Assembly (NCBI GenBank): GCA_025920705.1
Contig: JAPDLJ010000001.1
Location: 168,449 to 232,448 of the forward strand
DNA: 64,000 nt
From: Candidatus Jingweiarchaeum tengchongense
Lineage (GTDB): Archaea > Nanobdellota > Nanobdellia > Jingweiarchaeales > Jingweiarchaeaceae
Direction of reading: 5' to 3'
Shown here piece by piece: positions 26,655-34,077 of the stretch. The notes under the pieces are model-generated. The model worked only from the letters and a program-made list of their open reading frames with translations. It was not told the origin of the DNA and did no database searches. Position 1 is the first letter of the stretch. The number at the start of each line of letters is the position of its first letter. Made by a program: the position numbers and the translations under genes.

Positions 26655-27896
26655 TCACTTGAATCGCCTGAATAAAATGATTAAGCTGAGCAGACAAATG
26701 AAAAACATTGCTAAATATAAGTTTATCTGCTGCTCTTTCAATACTGAAAAACTAGTTAATGTTACATCATGCTCATTTTTTATTAATTCGTTCGAACTTT
26801 TATTCACGCCCACAAGAACGGGTTGTACTTTGACCGGTAAGCTCATGTTCAATTGTTTTATATCAATCAAACTATTTTCTTGGAAGAGTAGAAGGAAAAC
26901 GATTGTTCTATTTGTTTGAAAAGAAAATTCCTTCGTTGTTTTTCCACCAATCAACATGTCTTCTTTCACGATTTCATCATCAATCAAAACTAAACTCGCG
27001 TTCCTGGCAATATTGCCGTGATTAACGACATCAATGAAGATGGTATTGTTTGAAAAATCTAATCTTGATATTGTCACGCTCTTTTTCACCAGAATTTTTG
27101 TTGTTAGATCATATTTTGTTTCATTTATCTTCACTCTGACCCTCAAATTGTAGTTTCCTTCGCTTGCGTTTTCAATGATTCTGTTTGAAAGAGCGATAAT
27201 TGCTGATGAACCTGAAGATAAAAAAACATCTTTTTCATTCGCATTCCATGAATAAATATAATTAAGTTTGTTCCTACCCATTGAAATAAGCTCGGTCTTG
27301 TTTTGCGAATAGTCATACACATATGAATAAACTTTAAGGCTCGCATCTTCACCCAGGTTTGTTAAGTTAATGATGACGTCAAAGGACTGGCCTGGTGAAA
27401 CTTCGCTTGGTGCGCTTAATAAACTAATTGTTACATTTGGCTTCCTCTCGACATAGATAACCCTTTCAGTGACCGAGTTCTTTTGGAGCATGTAGTCATC
27501 ATACGCGCAGAATGTTAAATCATCAATGGTCAAATTTGCAAATAACCGGTATAACCATGGCTCAAGCTCAGAGATTGATATCTGAAAAACACCTGTGTTT
27601 GTATTTATTTCTCGAAGAATCACTTTTTTCACATCGTAACTTCCGTAATAAGAGAAGGAATTGCTTTGCAATTGGTATTTCTCAACAAAAATATTAATTG
27701 TTGCATTCGTAAAGCTATGGTTAAAGACGTAACTCAATTCTAAATTACCGTCACCATATTTTGGATTTAAACTTACTCTAAGTTCTTTATTTGTAGAATT
27801 GCAGCTAGCGAAAACTAATTCTAGATTCAGAAAGATTAAAACTGTGACAAAGACGGCTCTCCGAATATCGGTATTTTTTCCCCACATTTTGGACAT
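26655..27896 (-). CDS. Secreted beta-rich glycoprotein with C-terminal membrane anchor
   Basis: 413 residues: an N-terminal signal peptide (VFVTVLIFLNLELVFAS), a long extracellular part rich in N-glycosylation sequons and CARDB-like strands (SEVSPGQSFDVIINLTNLGED), and a C-terminal hydrophobic segment YLAMFFICLLSLIILF followed by RRFK. This tripartite end resembles sorting signals for archaeosortases, one of which is encoded at 35.1 kb, but no PGF-type motif is seen. It overlaps amrS by 61 nt at its 5' end, so the true start may be a little downstream. Confidence 0.68.
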   Translation of the reverse strand: MSKMWGKNTDIRRAVFVTVLIFLNLELVFASCNSTNKELRVSLNPKYGDGNLELSYVFNHSFTNATINIFVEKYQLQSNSFSYYGSYDVKKVILREINTNTGVFQISISELEPWLYRLFANLTIDDLTFCAYDDYMLQKNSVTERVIYVERKPNVTISLLSAPSEVSPGQSFDVIINLTNLGEDASLKVYSYVYDYSQNKTELISMGRNKLNYIYSWNANEKDVFLSSGSSAIIALSNRIIENASEGNYNLRVRVKINETKYDLTTKILVKKSVTISRLDFSNNTIFIDVVNHGNIARNASLVLIDDEIVKEDMLIGGKTTKEFSFQTNRTIVFLLLFQENSLIDIKQLNMSLPVKVQPVLVGVNKSSNELIKNEHDVTLTSFSVLKEQQINLYLAMFFICLLSLIILFRRFK

Positions 27897-28861
27897 TTTT
27901 TATCCTTTGTAATGTGATAACCTAATAAATAAACATTGTATCTCTTTATCAAAAGCTCATTGCAGTTCGGACAATAAGTATTCTCTTCTTTACTACCAGG
28001 AACATTTCCAAGATAGACATACTTCAGTCCTTGTTCCTTTGCTGTTTCGTACACACGCTTTAATTTTTCATAAGGTGTCGGTTTAACATCCATCATCTTA
28101 TAAGATGGGAAGAAAGCAATGAAGTGAATTGGAACTTCGTCGGATAAGTTTTCCTTTATCCATGAGCAAAATTGTATGATTTCTGCTAAATCATCATTGT
28201 AACCAGGAATCACGAGATTTGTTATTTCGATCCATTTTAATGACCTGTAATAAGTTTTGAGCGCATTCAAGACTGCTTCTAGATCACCACCGCAAAATTT
28301 CCTGTAAAATTCCTTATTAAAACCTTTAAAATCAATCACTGCAGCATCCAAATACTTTGAAATTCTTTTGATTGGCTCCTCATTTATGAATCCATTCGTG
28401 ACAAAGTTCGTGTAAAAATTGTTTTCTTTCGCAATCTTCGCAATATCATAAGCATATTCATAAAATGTTGTTGGCTCGTTGTAAGTGAATGAGAACCCAT
28501 TTGCACTGTATTCTTTTGCCATCTTTATTGCATCCTCCACTCTTAAATCACTTAGTGATCCATCACTGAACCTCTCCTGAGATATTTCCCAATTACAGCA
28601 ATACGGGCAAGTGAAATTGCATCCAATTGTACCAATTGAAAATGACCTGGAACCCGGATAAAAATGAAAAAATGGTTTTTTTTCAATTGGATCAATATTT
28701 ATTGAAGAGACTTTTTCATAAACGATCGAATAAAGCTTATTATTGACATTCTTCCTAACACCACAAAATCCAAATTTATCTTTTAATATCGTGCACTCTC
28801 TTGGACAGAGATGGCATCTTACCTTGTCATCGATCTTCTCATAGAACATTGCTTCTTTCAT
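27836..28861 (-). CDS. amrS: AmmeMemoRadiSam system radical SAM enzyme
   Basis: Radical SAM protein of the AmrS family. The cluster motif is GCNFTCPYC (C81, C85, C88); a cysteine-rich N-terminus (CHLCPRECTILKDKFGFCGVR) and a zinc-ribbon C-terminus (CPNC, CPKC) complete the usual architecture at 341 residues. The partner AMMECR1 protein is encoded in this window at 35698-36285; the third partner Memo is not in view. The reaction of the system is not established. Confidence 0.92.
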   Translation of the reverse strand: MKEAMFYEKIDDKVRCHLCPRECTILKDKFGFCGVRKNVNNKLYSIVYEKVSSINIDPIEKKPFFHFYPGSRSFSIGTIGCNFTCPYCCNWEISQERFSDGSLSDLRVEDAIKMAKEYSANGFSFTYNEPTTFYEYAYDIAKIAKENNFYTNFVTNGFINEEPIKRISKYLDAAVIDFKGFNKEFYRKFCGGDLEAVLNALKTYYRSLKWIEITNLVIPGYNDDLAEIIQFCSWIKENLSDEVPIHFIAFFPSYKMMDVKPTPYEKLKRVYETAKEQGLKYVYLGNVPGSKEENTYCPNCNELLIKRYNVYLLGYHITKDKKCPKCGEKIPIFGEPSLSQF

Positions 28862-28941
28862 GATATTTTTAGAATTGAGTAGTAATAAAAACGTATCGGA
28901 AAGATTAATATAATAAAAATACTAAGAAAAATTGAGCTAAA

Positions 28942-29571
28942 ATGGCACTATTCGATGTTTTTAAGGGAAAGAAAAAGGAAGAAGTAGCTTTTCCTGAGCC
29001 AGTACCGGCATTTCCACAAGTAGAAAGTGCACAAACTTTTCCTGATATCAGAGCACCTGAGAGGAGACCTATGGCCCCCACTCAACCAGTGCAAACGCAA
29101 CCAAGTCCATCCTTAACACTTACTCCAGAGCAAATTCCAAAGTTACCTCCAGGAGTACCGGAAGAATTGATTCCGAGACCAAGATTTTCAAGACCTGAGC
29201 TACCACCCCCACCACAACCTAGAGAAAGCTATGAAGAACCAAAATATTTACCTACGCCTCCTGAGCCAATTGTACCACCAAGAGTCAGACCAAGACCAAT
29301 GGAGATGGAAAGAGCTCCTGAAACTAGAGAAAGACATGTGGAAAGGTCGTACAAGCCATTCATGTATGTGAGGGTAAGCAGGTATAGGGAAGTTGTTGAT
29401 TCAATCGATAGAGTAAGGGAAACGATCAGTGAACTAAAAAGATGTTTGGATGGAATGGCGAGAGCAGCTGAAGAAGAGAACAGAAAAATCAGTGAATGCG
29501 AGGAAATCACAAGAAGGATAGATGAAATAACAAGATTCTTTGAAAGGATATTTACACAACCAGAAGAGTAA
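28942..29571 (+). CDS. Proline-rich, C-terminal coiled-coil protein
   Basis: 209 residues in three parts: a short basic head ALFDVFKGKKK, a 100-residue low-complexity stretch rich in Pro, Glu and Arg, and a helical tail (SYKPFMYVRVSRYREVVDSI onward) with heptads. The head matches that of the protein at 47834-48526 (GIFDAFKKKPK), so the two may share a docking motif. It is cytoplasmic by sequence. The tail resembles short DPANN coiled-coil proteins of unknown role. Confidence 0.65.
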   Translation: MALFDVFKGKKKEEVAFPEPVPAFPQVESAQTFPDIRAPERRPMAPTQPVQTQPSPSLTLTPEQIPKLPPGVPEELIPRPRFSRPELPPPPQPRESYEEPKYLPTPPEPIVPPRVRPRPMEMERAPETRERHVERSYKPFMYVRVSRYREVVDSIDRVRETISELKRCLDGMARAAEEENRKISECEEITRRIDEITRFFERIFTQPEE

Positions 29572-29609
29572 GCTTTTTCTATTGTTTTTATTAAATAATT
29601 ATATGTAGT

Positions 29610-29680
29610 GCGGTTGTAGTCTAGCGGTTAGGACCTGAGCTTCCCGAGCTCATGACCCGGGTTCAAATCCCGGCAACCGC
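29610..29680 (+). tRNA. tRNA-Gly(CCC)
   Basis: Cloverleaf: acceptor GCGGTTG/CAACCGC, D arm GTCT/GGAC, anticodon stem TGAGC/GCTCA with loop TTCCCGA (anticodon CCC), T arm CCGGG/CCCGG with TTCAAAT. Discriminator A at 29681. No intron. The convergent BFN gene's stop begins right at 29682. Confidence 0.95.
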
Positions 29681-29681
29681 A

Positions 29682-30200
29682 TTATGCTGTAATATTGGAA
29701 ATCGTTAATGGTATTTCCTGTGCGTGGAGAACAAGCTCCTTTGCAATATATATCTTGGAATTCGTTCTTAGTGCAATTGCAATTGCATCACTTGGTCTAG
29801 AATCTATCTGTAGCAATGTGAGGCCATCTCTTAAGTATATCGTGGCAAAAATAGTGTTTGCCTCTTCCTTGTCAATCGTTGCAGCGATAAATTCAATGTT
29901 TTTCTTGAATAGTATTTGTTTAAACAAATCATGTGTTAATGGTCTTTCGCTTACTTCATTTCTAAGTGCCTTTGAAATTGAATATGCTTGGTCAGGGGTT
30001 ACATAGAAACTGAATGAGCCTATTTCTGTTTTCAATGTTAATTTTCCACTTGAATCAACCTCCGAAACATTCGCTGGTAGATAATTCTCTGGTGGAGAAA
30101 ATGTGAATGCCTTTGTGAAGCCAAAGTAAATATTCAAAAAGAATAGTATACATGCAATGATTACAATGGATGAAACTGTAATAAATATTAATTTACTCAT
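29682..30200 (-). CDS. Membrane-anchored bifunctional nuclease (BFN/DUF151) domain protein
   Basis: 172 residues with an N-terminal membrane segment (IFITVSSIVIIACILFFLNIYF) and a DUF151/BFN domain: ITPLTHDLFKQIL-like core, FIAATIDKEEANTIFATIYL and the signature DSRPSDAIAIALRT. BFN proteins in plants and Thermotoga were described as nucleases, though the role of archaeal members is unclear. The anchored form suggests a domain outside or at the membrane. Flanked by tRNA-Gly and tRNA-Val genes on the other strand. Confidence 0.82.
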   Translation of the reverse strand: MSKLIFITVSSIVIIACILFFLNIYFGFTKAFTFSPPENYLPANVSEVDSSGKLTLKTEIGSFSFYVTPDQAYSISKALRNEVSERPLTHDLFKQILFKKNIEFIAATIDKEEANTIFATIYLRDGLTLLQIDSRPSDAIAIALRTNSKIYIAKELVLHAQEIPLTISNITA

Positions 30201-30239
30201 AATAAAAATAATAAAGAGGTAAAAAATAAATGTATTGAT

Positions 30240-30310
30240 GGGCTTGTGGTCTAGTGGTATGACGTTTCCCTCACACGGAAAAGGTCGCCGGTTCGATTCC
30301 GGCCAAGCCC
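30240..30310 (+). tRNA. tRNA-Val(CAC)
   Basis: Acceptor GGGCTTG/CAAGCCC, D arm with AGTGGTAT loop, anticodon stem TTTCC/GGAAA with loop CTCACAC (anticodon CAC), T arm GCCGG/CCGGC with TTCGATT. Discriminator A at 30311. No intron. The coiled-coil gene starts 10 nt later. Confidence 0.95.
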
Positions 30311-30320
30311 ATGTGAGAAT

Positions 30321-30617
30321 ATGGCAAATGAAGAATTTTTTATAAAAATTGGAAATATAGAAGAGATAAACAGAAGAGTAAATGAACTAAAAAATTTGTT
30401 CAGGGGACTTGATGCATTGGAGAGAGAGATAAGGGAACTAAGGGAGCGAAGGGAAAAGTTTAAGGAGGAAGTGATTGAAAAAATAGAGCGGCTAATCAAC
30501 GAATTGGATGAACTAGAAAGGAATTTACCGAGAGAAGAGGAAGAGAAAAAAACAGAAGACGTGGGGAAACTAAGAAAAGAACTCGAAGATCTGAGGGAAA
30601 GTCTAACTTCACTGTAA
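30321..30617 (+). CDS. Small coiled-coil protein
   Basis: 98 residues, nearly all charged heptads (NEEFFIKIGNIEEINRRVNEL, then LEREIRELRERREKFKEE), ending in a Glu/Lys-rich linker and a short last helix. The opening FFIKIGNIEEI resembles small archaeal proteins thought to associate with larger coiled-coil partners. It sits between tRNA-Val and tRNA-Leu(CAA) on the same strand and may be part of a mixed transcript. Function unknown. Confidence 0.65.
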   Translation: MANEEFFIKIGNIEEINRRVNELKNLFRGLDALEREIRELRERREKFKEEVIEKIERLINELDELERNLPREEEEKKTEDVGKLRKELEDLRESLTSL

Positions 30618-30637
30618 AAGCGGGGGGAAGCGGGGGT

Positions 30638-30662
30638 AACTTAACAATCGTTAAGTCCCCAA
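30638..30662 (+). other. Non-canonical BHB intron (25 nt), tRNA-Leu(CAA) position 8/9
   Basis: Exon GGGG (30632-30635) pairs with intron CCCC (30657-30660); 5' bulge GT^A; inner stem ACTTAAC/GTTAAGT with AATC loop; 3' bulge AA^A. Cutting after the second bulge base yields GCGGGGG-U8-A9-GCC, a normal acceptor-D junction. The outer helix is only about 2 bp (GC/GC), so this is a relaxed BHB. Confidence 0.78.
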
Positions 30663-30692
30663 AGCCAAGCGGTCTAAGGCGATAGGCTCAAG

Positions 30693-30726
30693 AGCAGGTA
30701 TCAGCTGAATGAAATGATGTTGTGAT
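30693..30726 (+). other. Anticodon-loop intron (34 nt), tRNA-Leu(CAA) position 37/38
   Basis: Outer helix is the anticodon stem ATAGG/CCTAT; 5' bulge AG^A at 30691-30693 and 3' bulge AT^A at 30725-30727. The 4-nt central helix CTCA/TGTG has one U-U mismatch. The position is the canonical archaeal intron site. An alternative stem AGGTATCA/TGATACCT within the precursor could compete. Confidence 0.8.
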
Positions 30727-30839
30727 ACCTATTGGCTTAGTGCCTTCGAGGGTTCGAATCCCTCCCCCCGCAATTTATTATTTGTCTATCCTTATTTTCG
30801 TTTAAGAACTAAATCTCTAAAAATCTACAAAAATTCTGA

Positions 30840-31289
30840 TCATTTTTTTATCTCTTCTAACGTTTGTAATCTTATTGGTTTCTCGATGCCCAATATCGCC
30901 TTAGCAAGGTGCAATCCACCTATCAATTCAGGTAGAACAAGAAGGTCCACGCCAGATTTGTAAAAGCTTTCAAGTGAGCTCTCATCGCTTACTCTTGCTG
31001 CAGTTTTTATTTTAGGATTCATTTCTTTCGCTTTGAGAATGACAAAAAGATTATCAACATCCTTACCAAGGACGGCAATGAGCCAATCAGCGCATTCTAT
31101 GTTTGCTTTCTTGAGTGTTTTTTCATCTAGTACATCACCAAGCAAAACATTATAACCTTCTTTTTTAAAAAATCTTGCTACGTCTCGATCTCTTTCAATG
31201 ATTGTAACATCTGCTCCATATTGTTTTAGTACGTTCGCCACCTTACCACCAACTCTACCAGCACCACATACAATGTATTTTTTATTCAT
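30840..31289 (-). CDS. TrkA-N (RCK) NAD-binding protein
   Basis: 149-residue Rossmann-fold RCK domain: VCGAGRVGGKVANVLKQYG nucleotide loop, VTIIERD acidic strand end, NVLLGDVLDE and AARVSDESSLESFYKSGVDLLVLPELIGG. No C-terminal TrkA-C domain and no channel gene next to it. Such stand-alone RCK proteins usually gate K+ transporters or channels. ATG overlaps the stop of the VIT1-like gene (31286-31289), so the two are coupled and it might regulate that transporter instead. Confidence 0.85.
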   Translation of the reverse strand: MNKKYIVCGAGRVGGKVANVLKQYGADVTIIERDRDVARFFKKEGYNVLLGDVLDEKTLKKANIECADWLIAVLGKDVDNLFVILKAKEMNPKIKTAARVSDESSLESFYKSGVDLLVLPELIGGLHLAKAILGIEKPIRLQTLEEIKK

Positions 31290-31828
31290 TTGCTTGCACC
31301 TAAAAACTTAGTTAACAAAAAACAAACAAATGCTGCTGCAACGCCAAAAAAGCATGTTTTTATTCCTAATTTTAACATGTTCTCCTTTGAAATTTTTCCA
31401 ATCAACATACCTAGTATGAATAAGGATGTAACAGATATCAAAATTGTCATTTGCAATGCAAGGTTAATATTATTGATAAACAAAAATGGTGTTATTGGAA
31501 TTATGACACCTACTATCGTTGAAATCGCGTCAACAATGCTTCTCAAGTACGTCTCTGAAATCTTTTTCTTAAAAAACATCATATTTTTTATCTCTTTTTT
31601 ATCAATCATCATCTTCTTCTCAAGCTCATTTATTTCTGTATACACATCTGCGCTCTCTGCGGTAACTGCACTGGCCAAATTCCCAAAACAATCTGCGATA
31701 CCTCCAGAAAGTGCAGTGATGATGATAACTGTATTTGAATTAGAAATACTTGCACCCACCACGATACCAAATGCAGTAAGAATTCCATCTATCAGCCCTC
31801 TGACAAAATTTCTTAGGTATGGTTTCAT
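31286..31828 (-). CDS. VIT1/CCC1-family membrane transporter
   Basis: 180-residue protein with about five membrane segments. N-terminal signature GLIDGILTAFGIVVGAS and GGIADCFGNLASAVTAESADVYTE match the VIT1/CCC1 iron-manganese vacuolar transporter family; between segments 2 and 3 is a charged cytoplasmic helix pair (NELEKKMMIDKKEIKNMM) where metals are bound in VIT1. Smaller than the plant and yeast proteins but usual for archaea. Metal specificity cannot be read from the sequence. Confidence 0.8.
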   Translation of the reverse strand: MKPYLRNFVRGLIDGILTAFGIVVGASISNSNTVIIITALSGGIADCFGNLASAVTAESADVYTEINELEKKMMIDKKEIKNMMFFKKKISETYLRSIVDAISTIVGVIIPITPFLFINNINLALQMTILISVTSLFILGMLIGKISKENMLKLGIKTCFFGVAAAFVCFLLTKFLGASK

Positions 31829-31903
31829 ACTACTAATAAATTTTTTAATTCTTATATTCTTTATTGAGAAAAGATATATAATGATGATTTCTTTTTTAAA
31901 ATT

Positions 31904-33421
31904 GTGGAATTAAAAAACATTCAATTAAGAGATTACCAAAAAAACATTTTGAATACGGCAAGGAATGGGAATACGCTTGTTGTTTTACCGACAGGTTTGG
32001 GCAAGACACTAATTGCATTAAAACTTGCAATTGAAAGAATTAATCATTTCAAAGATCTTAAAGTATTGTTTCTTGCACCAACAAAACCACTTGTAAATCA
32101 GCATAGGAAATTTTTTCTAAATCACAGTGACTTGGAAAAAGAGCAAGTGATCGTGTTAACCGGTGCAATAAATCCAAATAAAAGAGCGAAGATGTGGAAA
32201 GATGCAATTGTGATCATGGCAACACCACAAACAATTATGAATGACTTAAAACGAAATTTAATTTCACTTGAAGATGTTTGTTTGCTGATTATAGATGAGT
32301 GTCACAGAAGCGTAAAAAATTACGCGTATGTTTATGTTGCCAAGGAATACTTAAAGGTAGCAAGAAATCCACTGATTCTTGGCCTAACTGCTTCCCCTGG
32401 GCATAGCAGGGAGGATATCGAAACGATATGTAAGAATCTTGGAATAAGAAGCATTGAGATGAGGACAGAAGATGATGAGGATGTTAGGCCATACATAAAA
32501 GAGAAAGTCATTGAAAAAATATTCTTAGAGATGCCGAATGAGATGAATGAAATAAAAGAGTTGATGATGAGAACCTTAAAAAGAAAACTTGAAAAATTGA
32601 AGAACATTGGTGCGATCGAAAGTTCTTCTTTATCAAGGATAAGTAAGAAAAAACTCTTAATATTGAATAAGAGAGTGTCAAAATTGGTTGAAAATGATAA
32701 AAGATACTTTTTTGTTTTGTTTCAAACTGTCGCAGCAATCAAAGTCATCCATGCGCTTGAATTGTTGCAGACTCAAGGATTATACTCATTAAAAAAGTAT
32801 CTTGATAAATTATGTGCGGAAAATAAAAGAACAACGAGGGAAGTATTATCAGACGAGGATTTCAAGAGCGCAATTTTAAAAGTCGATGCATTAATTAAAA
32901 ATAAAGTTGAAATTCCAAAATTTAACAAGTTAATTGAAATTATACTGACTGAACTGAATAGGAATAAAGATGCAAAATTTATCGTTTTTACGCAATACCG
33001 TGACACAGTGAGAAAGATCGTTGAAGACTTGAAGCGAATAAATGGTATTTCACCAATAAAATTTGTTGGTCAAGCTGGAAAGGAGGGCATGGACCAGGAA
33101 GAGCAGATTGAAATCATAAGAAGGTTCGAGCAAGGAGAATACAATGTTTTAGTTGCAACATCAATTGCTGAAGAAGGTTTACATATTCCAATGATCGACG
33201 TCGCAATTTTCTTTGAACCAATACCAAGCGCATTGAGAGCGATACAGCGAAGGGGAAGGGTTGGAAGGACGAAGATTGGTAAAATATACGTGTTTATCAT
33301 GAAGGGAACGATTGATGAAAACTACTTTCATGTCTCTCAATATCGGGAGCGTAGCATGAAATACGCGATAGAACGCATGAAAAAAGAGAAAAAACAGGTA
33401 AGTCTAAAATGGTTCATATAA
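31904..33421 (+). CDS. hef: Hef-type superfamily 2 helicase subunit
   Basis: FANCM/Hef-like helicase acting on stalled forks. Motifs: QLRDYQ, Walker A PTGLGKT, APTKPLVNQH, DECH box (LIIDECHRS), GLTASPG, and the C-terminal motifs KFIVFTQYRDT, VATSIAEEGLHIP and QRRGRVGRT. Starts at GTG 31904, which gives MELKNIQLRDYQ. In euryarchaea Hef is one chain of about 750 residues with a C-terminal XPF nuclease; here it ends after the helicase and the nuclease is a separate overlapping gene (13 nt overlap). Confidence 0.92.
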   Translation: MELKNIQLRDYQKNILNTARNGNTLVVLPTGLGKTLIALKLAIERINHFKDLKVLFLAPTKPLVNQHRKFFLNHSDLEKEQVIVLTGAINPNKRAKMWKDAIVIMATPQTIMNDLKRNLISLEDVCLLIIDECHRSVKNYAYVYVAKEYLKVARNPLILGLTASPGHSREDIETICKNLGIRSIEMRTEDDEDVRPYIKEKVIEKIFLEMPNEMNEIKELMMRTLKRKLEKLKNIGAIESSSLSRISKKKLLILNKRVSKLVENDKRYFFVLFQTVAAIKVIHALELLQTQGLYSLKKYLDKLCAENKRTTREVLSDEDFKSAILKVDALIKNKVEIPKFNKLIEIILTELNRNKDAKFIVFTQYRDTVRKIVEDLKRINGISPIKFVGQAGKEGMDQEEQIEIIRRFEQGEYNVLVATSIAEEGLHIPMIDVAIFFEPIPSALRAIQRRGRVGRTKIGKIYVFIMKGTIDENYFHVSQYRERSMKYAIERMKKEKKQVSLKWFI

Positions 33422-34077
33422 ATCAGTGTATTTTAGAAGATAACAAGTTAGTTGTATTTGTTGATCATAGAGAAACGAGTAGTGATGTTGTTAAGATATT
33501 GGAAAGGTTAGGAATAGAAACGAAAAAAATAAAGTTGGATGTCGGAGATTTTTTAGTGAGTGAAGAGATCTGTATTGAGAGAAAAACAGCTGATGATTTT
33601 GTGAGAAGCATCATTGATGGTAGACTTTTCCAACAAATCAAGAATATGGTCGAAAATTTTAAAAAACCAATACTGTTAATTGAAGGAAATCCCAAAGATA
33701 TTGGAACTATAAGCGAAAATTCAATTTGGGGTGCGATCGTATCGGTTACATTGGATTTCAATGTTCCAATATTTATAACAAAAAATCAAGAAGAAAGTGC
33801 TAAACTTATCTCTTTTCTTGTAAAAAGGGAAAGAATCAAAGGTAAAAAAATCTTGATTCGCGGGAGAAAAAAAGCCAAGAATCTGAGAGAAATACAACAA
33901 CAGATATTGTGTGCAATACCTGGTGTTGGTGCAGAGATATCAAAAAATTTATTAGAGCATTTTGGTAGTATTGAAAGGATAATCAATGCCTCAGAAATCG
34001 AATTAAAGAAAGTAGATAAAATTGGTGATAAAAAAGCAAGGCAAATACGCTACATTTTAAGTGCAAAATATGAATAG
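33409..34077 (+). CDS. XPF/Hef-type structure-specific nuclease subunit
   Basis: 222 residues: ERCC4 nuclease domain (VFVDHRETSSDVV, VGDFLVSEEICIERKT with the GDF/ERKT catalytic motif at 46-60, SIIDGRLFQQIKNM) followed by a tandem helix-hairpin-helix domain (AIPGVGAEISKNLLEHFGSIE, VDKIGDKKARQI). Cleaves branched DNA as a dimer. Its start overlaps the helicase gene, so the two Hef halves are made together. Crenarchaeal XPF has a C-terminal PCNA motif; none is obvious here. Confidence 0.93.
   Translation: MVHINQCILEDNKLVVFVDHRETSSDVVKILERLGIETKKIKLDVGDFLVSEEICIERKTADDFVRSIIDGRLFQQIKNMVENFKKPILLIEGNPKDIGTISENSIWGAIVSVTLDFNVPIFITKNQEESAKLISFLVKRERIKGKKILIRGRKKAKNLREIQQQILCAIPGVGAEISKNLLEHFGSIERIINASEIELKKVDKIGDKKARQIRYILSAKYE

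Larger units (their letters stand above)
30630..30771 (+). tRNA. tRNA-Leu(CAA) with two introns (8/9 and 37/38)
   Basis: Exons 30630-30637, 30663-30692 and 30727-30771. Joined: acceptor GCGGGGG/CCCCCGC, U8 A9, D arm GCC/GGC, anticodon stem ATAGG/CCTAT with loop CTCAAGA (anticodon CAA), a long variable arm GGCTTAGTGCC, T arm GAGGG/CCCTC with TTCGAAT. Discriminator A. The variable arm is the same as in tRNA-Leu(CAG) at 51731, supporting the Leu identity. The 5' leader at 30620-30626 holds another GCGGGGG. Confidence 0.9.

Noticed and set aside
30620..30629. First GCGGGGG copy as the 5' end of tRNA-Leu(CAA)
   Set aside because: It would put G at position 8 instead of U and would need a longer intron with no BHB; the second copy gives a normal U8-A9 junction.
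33380..33440. BHB intron or frameshift joining the two Hef genes
   Set aside because: No hairpin with 3-4-3 bulges is present, and each half has complete motifs with a usual start-stop overlap.
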